From a candidate division Zixibacteria bacterium SM23_81 (GTDB lineage Bacteria > SM23-81), in NCBI GenBank assembly GCA_001304015.1, contig LJUY01000001.1, positions 62,001 through 126,000 of the forward strand: DNA of 64,000 bases, in the 5' to 3' direction. Numbering within the stretch: position 1 is the first letter of the stretch; the number at the start of each line of letters is the position of its first letter. The position numbers and the translations under genes are program-made. Positions 9,894 through 19,571 of this stretch are shown piece by piece. The notes beneath the pieces are model-generated. The model saw nothing but the letters and a program-made list of their open reading frames with translations, did not search any database and had not been told where the DNA came from.

Positions 9894-11186
9894 ATGCTCA
9901 CAGTGATAGCCGCCATTTTCGTCCTGGGTGTGTTGATTTTCATCCATGAGCTGGGCCATTTCTTGGTGGCCAAGGGCACTGGCATCCGGGTGGAACGCTT
10001 TTCCCTCGGGTTGCCGCCTAAGATGATCGGCAAAAAGCTAGGCGAGACGGAATACCTTATCTCCTGGATTCCTTTGGGAGGATATGTGAGGATGGCGGGG
10101 GACAATCCCGAGGAGCCTCTCACCGGAGAGCCGTGGGAGTTTTTATCTCGTCCCCGGTGGCAGAGGATGATGGTCATCGTTGCCGGTCCAGTTATGAATT
10201 ACCTTTTCGCCTTTCTGCTGGTCTGGTGGATCCTGTTCTTCGGAGGCATCGCCACCCTTGATCCGGTCATCGACCAAGTGGTGGAGGGCTCGCTGGCGGA
10301 AAGATCGGGGCTTGTATCTCAAGATAAAATTACGACCCTGAGCGGCAGGCCGGTCACTTCCTGGGACGAGATCTTTGAGATTTTGCTCCGGGAGCAAGGC
10401 AAACCTGTCTCTGCTGAAGTAGAGCGTGATGGACAAGTCCAACAACTCCTCCTCGACCTGAGAGGTATTTCCCAGGAGGAAATCCGAGATTTTGGGATAA
10501 CGCCTCTGATGACGACGATGGTCGGTGATGTGGAAACTGGCGGTCCAGCCGAGCAAGCCGGGATTCGGTCCGGCGACATCATCCTCACAATCGACGATGT
10601 GCCCGTGAGCCGTTGGTCAGAGATGGTCGCTCTCATTCACAACAAGACGGATACCACAATCTCCGTTCAATGGCTGCGAGGAGCCGAGACACATAAGGCT
10701 CTCATCAAAACCAAGGTCTTCAAAATTCCGGACGAGCACGGCAAAATGAAGCCCACGGCCTTCATCGGCATCACCTCTCGGGTCACCTACAAGAACATCG
10801 GAATCCTCCGCTCGGCTCTGGAGAGCAGCAAATGGACTTTTGATGTCACCAAACAGATCGCATTTTTTGTCAAAGGCTTGGTCACTGGAGAAGTTTCCGC
10901 CAGAATGGTGGGCGGGCCCATATTCATCGCCCAAGTGGCGGGACAGAGTGTCAAGCAGGGTTTCGCCTCTCTGCTTTCTTTTATGGCTTTGTTGAGCGTC
11001 AACTTGGCCCTGCTCAACTTGCTACCCATCCCAATTTTGGATGGCGGACACCTGCTGATTCTATTGGTGGAAGCGGCCAAAAGGAGCTCACTGAGTACCA
11101 AGCAGAGAATGGTCATTCAGCAGCTGGGCCTCGTTTTGATTATCTTTATGGTTCTGTTTGTGATATTCAACGACGTGACCCGCTGA
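9894..11186 (+). CDS. rseP: RIP metalloprotease RseP (site-2 protease)
   Basis: HELGHFLVAKGTGIRVERFSLG, two PDZ-like segments, NLLPIPILDGGHLLILLVEA. Confidence 0.95.
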   Translation: MLTVIAAIFVLGVLIFIHELGHFLVAKGTGIRVERFSLGLPPKMIGKKLGETEYLISWIPLGGYVRMAGDNPEEPLTGEPWEFLSRPRWQRMMVIVAGPVMNYLFAFLLVWWILFFGGIATLDPVIDQVVEGSLAERSGLVSQDKITTLSGRPVTSWDEIFEILLREQGKPVSAEVERDGQVQQLLLDLRGISQEEIRDFGITPLMTTMVGDVETGGPAEQAGIRSGDIILTIDDVPVSRWSEMVALIHNKTDTTISVQWLRGAETHKALIKTKVFKIPDEHGKMKPTAFIGITSRVTYKNIGILRSALESSKWTFDVTKQIAFFVKGLVTGEVSARMVGGPIFIAQVAGQSVKQGFASLLSFMALLSVNLALLNLLPIPILDGGHLLILLVEAAKRSSLSTKQRMVIQQLGLVLIIFMVLFVIFNDVTR

Positions 11187-11202
11187 TCTTTCCAAAAAGA
11201 GT

Positions 11203-11231
11203 TTGACAAATACCACTTGAGAGCGTATTAT
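11203..11231 (+). promoter_or_regulatory. Predicted sigma70-type promoter (TTGACA-N17-TATTAT)
   Basis: ttgaca 11203-11208, tattat 11226-11231, upstream of 11290 CDS. Confidence 0.75.
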
Positions 11232-11289
11232 GTGAATTCCACGGAAAAAACGAGAGCAGAAGGCTGTTGAATTTGGGAGGTTAGAGACT

Positions 11290-12453
11290 ATGAAATTGGC
11301 AAATCGTATGGGCAAGTTAGGCACAGAAACCGCCTTTGTGGTTTTGGCCAAGGCAAAAGCTTTAGAGGCTCAGGGCAAAGATGTGATCCACCTGGAGATT
11401 GGCGAGCCGGACTTCGACACTCCAAAGAACATTCGAGAAGCGGCCAAACGGGCTCTGGACGAGGGGTACACCCATTACGGACCTTCAGCAGGTTTCCCCG
11501 CCTTCCGTGAGGTGATCGCACAGGAGATCTCCAAAAGGTGGGGAGTATCTGTGACGCCGGAGCAGGTGGTGGTTACTCCAGGAGCTAAACCCATCATGTT
11601 CTTCGCTATATTGGCACTGATCAACTCCGGCGATGAGGTCATCTACCCTAATCCCGGTTTTCCCATCTACGAGTCGGTGATAAACTTAGTGGGTGCCAAT
11701 CCCGTTCCCATTCTCCTTCGGGAGGAAAACGATTTCGAGATGGACATCCAGGAGCTCAGGGACAAAATCACCTCTAAAACCCGTATGCTGATTATCAACT
11801 CGCCTGGAAATCCCACAGGGAGTGTATTGAGCAAGACGAACGTGGAGGCCATCGCCGAGATAATCCGAGGCAAAGAGATCATGGTGCTCAGCGATGAGGT
11901 TTATCACCGCATCCTCTATGAGGGAGAGCATCACAGTATCTTCTCTGTGCCGGGCATGCAGGAACAGACCATTCTCCTAAACGGTTTCTCCAAAACCTAT
12001 GCGATGACCGGTTGGAGATTAGGATTTGGGGTGATGAGAGAGGACCTGGCCCAGAAGATCGCCCAACTGATGACCAATAGCAACTCTTGTACCAGCAGTT
12101 TCACTCAGATGGCGGGTATAGAAGCCCTCCAGGGACCGCAGGATGAGGTCGACAGGATGGTGGCAGAATTTCGTCGTCGTCGCCAGGTTATCGTTGAGGG
12201 ACTTAACGCCATCGATGGCATCTCCTGCAAGAAACCCAAAGGCGCTTTTTATGTCTTCCCGAATGTCAAGGAGATCGGTTGGAACTGTGGTAAATTGGCC
12301 GACTACTTTCTCGAGAAAGCCGGGGTGGCGGTGCTATCTGGCCTCTCCTTCGGCCAATTTGGAGACGGCTACCTGAGGCTTTCCTATGCCAACTCAGTGG
12401 AGAACATCCAAAAAAGCCTGGAACGGATTCGGGATGCCATCGCGGCCATCTAA
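11290..12453 (+). CDS. Pyridoxal phosphate-dependent aminotransferase, class I (aspartate aminotransferase-like)
   Basis: HLEIGEPDFDTPKNI, HYGPSAGFPAFREVIA, NSPGNPTGSV, LSDEVYHRILYEG, GFSKTYAMTGWRLGF. Confidence 0.94.
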   Translation: MKLANRMGKLGTETAFVVLAKAKALEAQGKDVIHLEIGEPDFDTPKNIREAAKRALDEGYTHYGPSAGFPAFREVIAQEISKRWGVSVTPEQVVVTPGAKPIMFFAILALINSGDEVIYPNPGFPIYESVINLVGANPVPILLREENDFEMDIQELRDKITSKTRMLIINSPGNPTGSVLSKTNVEAIAEIIRGKEIMVLSDEVYHRILYEGEHHSIFSVPGMQEQTILLNGFSKTYAMTGWRLGFGVMREDLAQKIAQLMTNSNSCTSSFTQMAGIEALQGPQDEVDRMVAEFRRRRQVIVEGLNAIDGISCKKPKGAFYVFPNVKEIGWNCGKLADYFLEKAGVAVLSGLSFGQFGDGYLRLSYANSVENIQKSLERIRDAIAAI

Positions 12454-12487
12454 TTGAAGAGGATGGCCAGAAGAGAAAAGCCGGATA

Positions 12488-12518
12488 TAACAGAGGGCGG
12501 CTCACGGGGCCGCTCTTT
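12488..12518 (+). terminator. Probable Rho-independent terminator
   Basis: GC-rich imperfect hairpin agagggcggctcacggggccgctcttttg downstream of aminotransferase. Confidence 0.5.
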
Positions 12519-12544
12519 TGTGTATCAAAAGTGGGGGGAATTCG

Positions 12545-14878
12545 ATGGGGGGCAGTTTCGCGAATGACCTGATCATCGCCACAGAGAGCGGAAAGAGCCG
12601 GGAGTATGTGTATACCAACAAAGTGGCGGCCCATTTCAGCGGAGAGACGCGTTCTGGTCCCACCAGAAGCTACCATGGCCTGTGTGTGCGCATGCAAAAG
12701 CTCTTGGAAGATTGGAGGTTTCAACTTGGGGGCGTCGAGTGTAAACCCGAGGAAACCACCCAAGTACTCGCCTATCCACACCGTCTGGTCAGGATCTTTG
12801 AGCATCCTCCAGCCCGCGAGCACATATGCCTTCTGGATCGATGGAACGTTCTCGTAGTGGACTTGATGGCAAAGGACATGGACATAGGCGCCTTGTGGCC
12901 CCTGGTGGATATACGGCCTGTGCGTTTGGCTGTGAAGCCAGTTTATCAAGTAGCTTGGCAGCCCCATAACAACCTCTTATTGATTCGAGGCACTTGTGGA
13001 AGCAAAACCTCCTCTGGAAACTTCGTCTGGCTGGGAGTGACCTGCAGCGCACCTATGGATTTTTCTCCCCAGCAGCGTTATCTGCCCACCGTATATGTTC
13101 GCGGACAGCAGCGGGAAGTGATGGGGAGGGGCACTCCTTTTGTTCCCGGACTGCTACGCTTTCGTCCGGAGAGGGGTAGAGCCCGCTTTCTGTTCATCGC
13201 TGGCCGCAGCCAGCGAGAGGTGGCCACCACGGCAAGGGTCGTTTTGGACTCCGCAACCATACAAGTACACCGTAAAAAAGAGCGATTGGAGAGGCTTATA
13301 TCAAAAGCCTCTGTGAAGAGCCAGGATCTTCGCCTTAACGCCGCGCTGGCCTGGGCCCAGATATCCCTTGATGCCTTGTTGATGTGCCAGGAGGAACCAG
13401 GGATCTACGCCGGTCTGCCCTGGTTCGCAAACTACTGGGGGCGAGACACGGCCATTTCCCTACCGGGGGCCACCTGGGTTACCGGACAGTTCTCCTGGGC
13501 AAAAAAGATATTGGCAACCCTGGCTCGCCATCAAGATAGACGAGTCACTTCAAGGACCTATGGGAGAATTCCCAATATCCTGGAGCCCGACATCAAATTG
13601 TACAACACAGCCGATGGAACTCTCTGGTTCATACGCCAGGCGGAAGAATACGTTCGTTATTCTGGAGATGTAAGGACGATCCGGAATTTTTTTCCCGCTG
13701 TAAAAAGAGCTATTCGAGGGGAGCTCTCTTTGAGGACCGATCAAAATGGGCTGGTGGTTCACGGGCCGGCTGAGACCTGGATGGATGCTGGGGGAGAGGA
13801 CCATCCCGTCACGCCCAGGGACAATCGGGCGATAGAAATTCAGGCTCTCTGGTATGCGGCCCTTCTCTCTGGGGCACAGTTGGCCCTTTTGGTAAACCAG
13901 CCATCTCTCTCTGCGGAATGGACTCGTCTTTCTAAAGGAGTGCACAAAGCCATTATCGAACGCTTTTGGAATCCTAAGGGCCAATATCTCTATGACCATA
14001 TCAATCTCGATGGCAGCCCCGACGAGCAAATCCGTCCCAACCAGCTATTGGCCTTGACCGCCCCCCTCTATCCCCTTCTCTCCTGGGATCAGGAAAAGTC
14101 TATCTTAGATTTTATGCTGAGTCACTTGGTGTATTCTCATGGAGTGGCGTCTCTGGCTCCCGGAGATCCTCAATTCCGCCCTCGCCATCTGGGTTATGGC
14201 CGATATCACTTTGACCAGGCGTACCACAACGGAGACGTCTGGCTCTGGCTCACCGGACCTATGGTCACCGCGCTGGTGAGGCATGGCCGAAGAGAGATGG
14301 CACACATCCTCACCGAGACGCTAACCAATCACATTTTAGATAGGGGCGCTGTGGGCACTCTTGGGGAACTCTTCAATGCCTCTCCCACCAGAGAGAACGA
14401 CAATGAGGCAGGCACCTTCACCCAGGCCTGGAGCCTGGCCGAATATATCCGGGTCGTCTACCAAGATTACTTGGGCGTGAAGCCAAACGTGCCAAAGAAA
14501 GAGGTTGTCATCGAGCCATCAGTGCCGGCTCAATGGGGTGATGTGGATTTTCAATTTGTCGTATCCCGAGGGCGTGTGGAAGCTCAATACCGGTTTTCCG
14601 CAGGATCCCAGACATACATCTTTCAGCCAAAAGACCTCATTCAACCACTGCGAATCCGTCTACGAATTCATCTGCCCGGTGGAGTGCTCCTCACTCTTAT
14701 CCACCCCCTGAGATCTGACCGAAAGATAGAGATACAGGTGGTCTCTCATGGCCAAGGCTGGCTCGTCAGGGCGGACGGAAGGAGGGTGAATGGTCATTTC
14801 CAAAAGACAGACTTCGATGTCGGTAGGGAACAGAAAATCACCTTCAAGAAACCGCCCGTGTCGCGTAGCAGGATATAA
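12545..14878 (+). CDS. Glycogen debranching enzyme-like protein (amylo-alpha-1,6-glucosidase family)
   Basis: GDE N-domain-like TRSGPTRSYHGLCVR; catalytic domain GLPWFANYWGRDTAISLPG, GLVVHGPAETWMDAGGEDHPVTPR, RPNQLLALTAPL, VGTLGELFNA. Confidence 0.9.
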   Translation: MGGSFANDLIIATESGKSREYVYTNKVAAHFSGETRSGPTRSYHGLCVRMQKLLEDWRFQLGGVECKPEETTQVLAYPHRLVRIFEHPPAREHICLLDRWNVLVVDLMAKDMDIGALWPLVDIRPVRLAVKPVYQVAWQPHNNLLLIRGTCGSKTSSGNFVWLGVTCSAPMDFSPQQRYLPTVYVRGQQREVMGRGTPFVPGLLRFRPERGRARFLFIAGRSQREVATTARVVLDSATIQVHRKKERLERLISKASVKSQDLRLNAALAWAQISLDALLMCQEEPGIYAGLPWFANYWGRDTAISLPGATWVTGQFSWAKKILATLARHQDRRVTSRTYGRIPNILEPDIKLYNTADGTLWFIRQAEEYVRYSGDVRTIRNFFPAVKRAIRGELSLRTDQNGLVVHGPAETWMDAGGEDHPVTPRDNRAIEIQALWYAALLSGAQLALLVNQPSLSAEWTRLSKGVHKAIIERFWNPKGQYLYDHINLDGSPDEQIRPNQLLALTAPLYPLLSWDQEKSILDFMLSHLVYSHGVASLAPGDPQFRPRHLGYGRYHFDQAYHNGDVWLWLTGPMVTALVRHGRREMAHILTETLTNHILDRGAVGTLGELFNASPTRENDNEAGTFTQAWSLAEYIRVVYQDYLGVKPNVPKKEVVIEPSVPAQWGDVDFQFVVSRGRVEAQYRFSAGSQTYIFQPKDLIQPLRIRLRIHLPGGVLLTLIHPLRSDRKIEIQVVSHGQGWLVRADGRRVNGHFQKTDFDVGREQKITFKKPPVSRSRI

Positions 14879-14950
14879 AACAATGCGTTGTATGCAATGT
14901 AAAGAGCTTCGGCATGTCTGGAGCCCATTAATCTCGCCGGTTCGAAAGAG

Positions 14951-16654
14951 GTGAAGCGTATGAGATACTCCATGCCCTGGGGGATGTCTGCTGTTCTTTT
15001 CCTGTTGATGGGGATATGGTCGCTTTCATTTCTCAATTGCGGCCCCAAAGTACGCGTCCCCCGTCCGATAAAGCCAAAGGTGGAGCCTACCATTCGGGTA
15101 GGTATTCTCCAGAATAGTGACCAGATCTCCTTCCGCTGCCCCCTTGGATTTCGAGTAATCGATGATCAGGGTGCCGCTATCCTCTCCTCGGGCACCTCAG
15201 GGGGCAAATGGTCCGTGAGGGTGAAATTCGGTCAGCCCGCCGAGATGGTCTATAGAATTGGGCTATACGCGGGAGGGGATATGGCAACAGCCCTACGCCG
15301 TGTCGACGAGGTGAGCGCTCTGGGCCAACAGCCCAAAATCATTCAGGTGGGTCAGGAATTGCTTCTGGGGACCCGCGTGCTCAACGATAACCGAAAATAC
15401 TGGCTCACCATCGGACCATATGCCACCAAGGAGGAAGCTACGGCACATAGAGAAAACCTTCCTTCAGAGGCAGCGGGTTCGATCATCACGGAGATTTCCT
15501 CTCCACCCCTAGGAGTGTTAGACCTGGTGGACCCCGCGGGTCGAGTGGCCTTCTCTTCAGGAGAGCCCTTCGTTTTGGAGCTCAACGACCCAGAGGAGGG
15601 ATTGTTTACCCTCTTCGAAATACCTGTTGGTCGGGGTTTCTGGTGGGAGCGCCAGGAGGATCGATCGTATCGCGGTAAGATGGAGTTTCGTATGGGCAAC
15701 GATGGCAAGATGTTGGTGGTCAACGAGCTCGATTTAGAGGATTATCTTAAGGGCGTTCTACCTTCAGAGATGAATCCAGGTTTTCCCTCGGCGGCGCTGC
15801 GAGCCCAGGCCATCGCCGCAAGAAGTTATACTATTGCCAAACTGGGCATACAGCATCCCCTGGATCCCTTCGACCTCTGCGCCAATGTGCATTGTCAGGC
15901 TTACTCTGGCACCACAAAAGAGCATCCCACCACCAGCCAAGCTGTGGAGGAGACCAGAGGCCATGTGCTGTTGTACCAAGGTGAGGTGTGTGCGACGGTG
16001 TACAGCGCCGTATGTGGAGGACACACGGAGAACACCGAAAATGTGTGGGGCGGACAACCCCAGGCCTATCTTGTGGGCGTGCCCGATGCCTCGCCCGAGG
16101 AGAGCGCAACTTTGCCAAAGAATTTGAGCTCCAATGAGGAAGCCGTGAGAAGGTGGGTCACCAGCACACCGCCCGTTTTCTGCAACCACCTGTCTGAAGA
16201 AACTCCCTCAGCCTTACACTATGCCCGCAAGCACTTCCGTTGGAGTGTGAACTATTCTCGCCAGGAACTGGAGGAGATTCTGGCTCAGAAGACGAGGGAA
16301 AAAATCGGAAATCTGCTGGATATCATCCCCATCAGCAGGGGTCCTTCGGGGAGACTCATCAAAGTGAAAATTGTAGGCGATGCCGGCCATTTTATGGTGG
16401 AACAGGAGCTGAACATTCGTCGAGCCCTATCCCCGTCTCACCTGCGAAGCGCCTGTTTCGTGGTGGACAGAGAGATGGGATTCGATGGACTCCCCACTAC
16501 CTTTGTCTTTCGAGGCGCCGGTTGGGGCCATGGAGTGGGAATGTGCCAGTGTGGGGCGGCGGGTATGGCATTCCGTGGTATGGACCATCGGCAAATCCTT
16601 TCTCACTATTTTCAGGGCACCGAGGTGGCCAAAATATACGGCGTTCTCTTTTAG
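14951..16654 (+). CDS. SpoIID/LytB domain protein with N-terminal SPOR-like segment
   Basis: NELDLEDYLKGVLPSEMNPGFPSAALRAQAIAARSYTIAKL, CHCQAYSG-like region, GAGWGHGVGMCQCGAAGMA. Confidence 0.92.
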   Translation: MKRMRYSMPWGMSAVLFLLMGIWSLSFLNCGPKVRVPRPIKPKVEPTIRVGILQNSDQISFRCPLGFRVIDDQGAAILSSGTSGGKWSVRVKFGQPAEMVYRIGLYAGGDMATALRRVDEVSALGQQPKIIQVGQELLLGTRVLNDNRKYWLTIGPYATKEEATAHRENLPSEAAGSIITEISSPPLGVLDLVDPAGRVAFSSGEPFVLELNDPEEGLFTLFEIPVGRGFWWERQEDRSYRGKMEFRMGNDGKMLVVNELDLEDYLKGVLPSEMNPGFPSAALRAQAIAARSYTIAKLGIQHPLDPFDLCANVHCQAYSGTTKEHPTTSQAVEETRGHVLLYQGEVCATVYSAVCGGHTENTENVWGGQPQAYLVGVPDASPEESATLPKNLSSNEEAVRRWVTSTPPVFCNHLSEETPSALHYARKHFRWSVNYSRQELEEILAQKTREKIGNLLDIIPISRGPSGRLIKVKIVGDAGHFMVEQELNIRRALSPSHLRSACFVVDREMGFDGLPTTFVFRGAGWGHGVGMCQCGAAGMAFRGMDHRQILSHYFQGTEVAKIYGVLF

Positions 16655-16680
16655 GAAACACTTTCCTCAGGTATTTTTTG

Positions 16681-16709
16681 TTGACAAGCTCTCTTTTGTT
16701 TGCTAATTT
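16681..16709 (+). promoter_or_regulatory. Predicted promoter (TTGACA-N17-TAATTT)
   Basis: ttgaca 16681-16686, taattt 16704-16709, upstream of the 16765 small ORF. Confidence 0.65.
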
Positions 16710-16764
16710 GAGAGAGGGCCTTTCATCTTTTTCAGTTATCTCATACACACAAGTGGAGGATGTC

Positions 16765-16959
16765 ATGGCCAAGGATCACAGTTTCGCTGCCAAAGTAGCC
16801 CGCAGCACATCCAAAGGGCAGAGAAACTGTCCCGTGTGCGGCGGGCCCATTCAGACTATCAGATTGGTGACCTCAGAGATCTCTCCCCGTAATGCTTACA
16901 GGTTCAACCAAAAGATGGTAAATGTCTGCAAATGCAACAGCAAGGAGATTTACGGATAG
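16765..16959 (+). CDS. Small zinc-ribbon-like protein (64 aa)
   Basis: MAKDHSFAAKVARSTSKGQRNCPVCGGPIQTIRLVTSEISPRNAYRFNQKMVNVCKCNSKEIYG; CxxC...CxC, promoter upstream, overlaps radical SAM start. Confidence 0.7.
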   Translation: MAKDHSFAAKVARSTSKGQRNCPVCGGPIQTIRLVTSEISPRNAYRFNQKMVNVCKCNSKEIYG

Positions 16960-19571
16960 CGCATGCCAGCGAGGAGCTAGGGCAGAAGATTCATAGTATT
17001 TTGCCTCTGGTAACTAAGCCCAATCAATATTTAGGCAATGAGTTAAACATCTGTTCCAAGAAACATTCTGAGGTTGATCTCCGGGTTGTGCTGGCCTATC
17101 CCGATAGCTATACCATCGGGATGTCTCATCTGGGTCTCAGAATTCTGTACCACATACTGAACAGAAGGGACGATGTTCTCGTCGAACGGGCTTTTGCGCC
17201 ATGGGTGGACATGGAGAGTCAGATGCGAAAGAGGGGGATCCCCCTCTTTTCGTTAGAATCCCATACCCCCCTTGGTGAGTTTGACCTGCTGGGATTCACT
17301 CTTCAGTATGAACTGAACTTCACAAATCTGCTCAACATGTTAGATTTAGCGCAGATACCTCTGCGCACTGGGGAACGAGATGGGCGTCATCCTGTGGTCG
17401 TCGCCGGCGGGTCATGTGCTTCTAACCCAGAGCCTCTGGCTGAGTTCGTGGACGCCTTCGTCATCGGGGATGGGGAGGTGGTGGTGGAGGAGCTGGTCGA
17501 TCTGCTTATCCGCAGCAAGAGGGAAAGGTGGAGCCGGCGAGAGCTGTTGTTATGTCTGGCAGACCTTGAGGGAGTGTATGTACCCTCTCTCTATCGCGCT
17601 GAATATGACCAAGCCGGACAGTTTCAGGCCCTCACTTCCTTAGACCATTCTGTGTCCTTCAAAGTGAAGGCCAGGGTAATTGAGCACTTAGATCTGAAAA
17701 ACTATCCAGATCGTCCTCTGGTGCCGACGACCGAGATTGCTCACGACCGACTGAGCGTTGAAATCATGCGGGGATGCACACGGGGATGTCGCTACTGTCA
17801 CGCCGGCATGATCTATCGTCCCCTTAGAGAGAAGTCACCTGAGGACGTCTTACAAGAGGTAGTTTCAGGCATCGCCAACAGCGGTTGGGATGAAATCTCT
17901 CTGGTTTCTCTTTCAAGCTCCGACTATAGCTGTTTGCACCCTCTGGTTTCCGAGATCAATCGAGCTCTGACCAATAAGATGGTGGCCCTTTCTTTGCCCT
18001 CTATGCGACCGGAGACCTTTTCTGACAAGTTGGCCCAAGCCATCAAGGATGTGCGCAGAACTGGCCTTACCTTTGCCCCGGAAGCGGGGACTCAGCGTTT
18101 GCGCAAGGTCATCAACAAGAGTTTTCAGGAAGAGGATCTTCTGGAGACCATGCGCATCGCCTTTGAAAATGGATGGGAATCTCTCAAGCTGTATTTTATG
18201 ATTGGCCTGCCTACCGAGACTCAAGCCGATCTGGACGGCATCGTCGATCTGGGCAGCAAGGTTCATCGCATCAGCCAGAGGAGGGGCAGGAAAGACATCA
18301 ACGTGAGCATCTCACCGTTCACCCCCAAACCCCACACGCCCTTTCAGTGGGAGAGACAAGATTCCGTTGAGGTCTTGGCCCAAAAATCCAGATACCTGAA
18401 ATCTCGCCTTCCCCACCGAGGGATGCGCGTAAAATGGAGAGATCCTCACGTCTCATTCTTGGAGGGCGTCTTTGCCCGAGGCGATCGTAAACTGTGCAAA
18501 GTGCTGGCCTTGGCTTGGCAAGCAGGCTGCACCTTTGACAGTTGGTCGGAGCGGTTCCATTTTTCTCGCTGGGCCTCAGCTTTTTCCCGAGCTGGTGTCG
18601 ATGCGCAACGCTATGTGGCCGAATGGCCATTAGATAGGCCTCTACCATGGGATCATATCGATTATGGGGTTCGTCGGCAATTTCTCTTGCAGGAAAGGCA
18701 AAGAGCACTGCATGGCCAATTAACGGCAGACTGCCGTTCCGGTCGTTGTCTCAAGTGTGGCGTGCACCAGGAGGGAGGCCTCAAAAGAAAACCGGCTCTG
18801 GAGAGAGCTCAGACACTTGCGGTGAAAATCCAGCCCACTTATGGTCGCAAGAAGAAGATTCGGGCGCGGGGGAGGCCCCAAATAGCTCGGACCAGAATGC
18901 GGGTTCGTTATGCCAAGAGAACTCCTCTTCAATACCTTTCCCACCTGGACCTGATCCGCCTGTTTGAACGAGCTATTCGGCGAGCTGATCTGCCCATCGC
19001 TTATAGCGAGGGGTTTCACCCCCATCCCAAGATCGCTTTTGGGCCTCCTCTTCCCCTGGGATTGACCAGCCAGGCGGAGTATTTGGACATACAATTTGCC
19101 AAGCCCATGGTGGGGGACCTGACCTACAAATTGGGTTCTAATTTGCCCCCAGGTGTTGAGATTTTGGCCACCAAGGCGATATTTCGCAAAACGGAATCCC
19201 TGACGGCAGCCATTAACGTAGCTGAGTATCGAGCGGAGCTGAAAGATATTCATACGCCCGATAACTTCCAAGAAGTTCTGACCCGCCTGCTGGAGGATAA
19301 TCATCTGTCTGTTCGGCGGGTGACTCCTAAGGAGTCCAAGAAGGTCGACATAAGGGAGCACATCTTAGAAGTAAAACTTGAAGGTTCAAAAGAAAGGGAG
19401 ATCCTGAGCATGCGATTGAGAGTGGGGCAGAGTGGCCATGCACGTCCCCGTGAGATTCTGGCTGCGATCTTGAGCCACTCCGACGAGGAGCTTTTAAGGA
19501 TTCCCATCCAGAGGACAGGGTTGTTTATCGAGAGAAATGGGCAGCTGATCTCTCCTCTGGATGTCGTTTGA
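16932..19571 (+). CDS. TIGR03960-type B12-binding/radical SAM protein fused to DUF2344-like domain
   Basis: MRGCTRGCRYCHAGMIYRPLREKSPEDV radical SAM motif; C-terminal RMRVRYAKRTPLQYLSHLDLIRLFERAIRRADLPIAYSEGFHPHPKIAFGPPLPLG. Confidence 0.92.
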   Translation: MQQQGDLRIAHASEELGQKIHSILPLVTKPNQYLGNELNICSKKHSEVDLRVVLAYPDSYTIGMSHLGLRILYHILNRRDDVLVERAFAPWVDMESQMRKRGIPLFSLESHTPLGEFDLLGFTLQYELNFTNLLNMLDLAQIPLRTGERDGRHPVVVAGGSCASNPEPLAEFVDAFVIGDGEVVVEELVDLLIRSKRERWSRRELLLCLADLEGVYVPSLYRAEYDQAGQFQALTSLDHSVSFKVKARVIEHLDLKNYPDRPLVPTTEIAHDRLSVEIMRGCTRGCRYCHAGMIYRPLREKSPEDVLQEVVSGIANSGWDEISLVSLSSSDYSCLHPLVSEINRALTNKMVALSLPSMRPETFSDKLAQAIKDVRRTGLTFAPEAGTQRLRKVINKSFQEEDLLETMRIAFENGWESLKLYFMIGLPTETQADLDGIVDLGSKVHRISQRRGRKDINVSISPFTPKPHTPFQWERQDSVEVLAQKSRYLKSRLPHRGMRVKWRDPHVSFLEGVFARGDRKLCKVLALAWQAGCTFDSWSERFHFSRWASAFSRAGVDAQRYVAEWPLDRPLPWDHIDYGVRRQFLLQERQRALHGQLTADCRSGRCLKCGVHQEGGLKRKPALERAQTLAVKIQPTYGRKKKIRARGRPQIARTRMRVRYAKRTPLQYLSHLDLIRLFERAIRRADLPIAYSEGFHPHPKIAFGPPLPLGLTSQAEYLDIQFAKPMVGDLTYKLGSNLPPGVEILATKAIFRKTESLTAAINVAEYRAELKDIHTPDNFQEVLTRLLEDNHLSVRRVTPKESKKVDIREHILEVKLEGSKEREILSMRLRVGQSGHARPREILAAILSHSDEELLRIPIQRTGLFIERNGQLISPLDVV

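Noticed and set aside
11290-12453. Aminotransferase as GnnB partner of the Gfo/Idh enzyme
   Set aside because: It is a class I aspartate-aminotransferase-like enzyme more than 15 kb away under its own promoter, not a DegT-type sugar aminotransferase.
12266-12967. 233-aa minus-strand ORF over aminotransferase/debranching genes
   Set aside because: Antisense to two confidently identified CDS, no recognisable motif; typical shadow ORF. Similar reasoning for 1679-2266, 18720-19361, 26997-27707, 27714-28400 and 35732-36472.
14951-16654. Sporulation capacity inferred from SpoIID domain
   Set aside because: SpoIID/LytB domains occur in many non-sporulating diderms; no other sporulation gene in the window.
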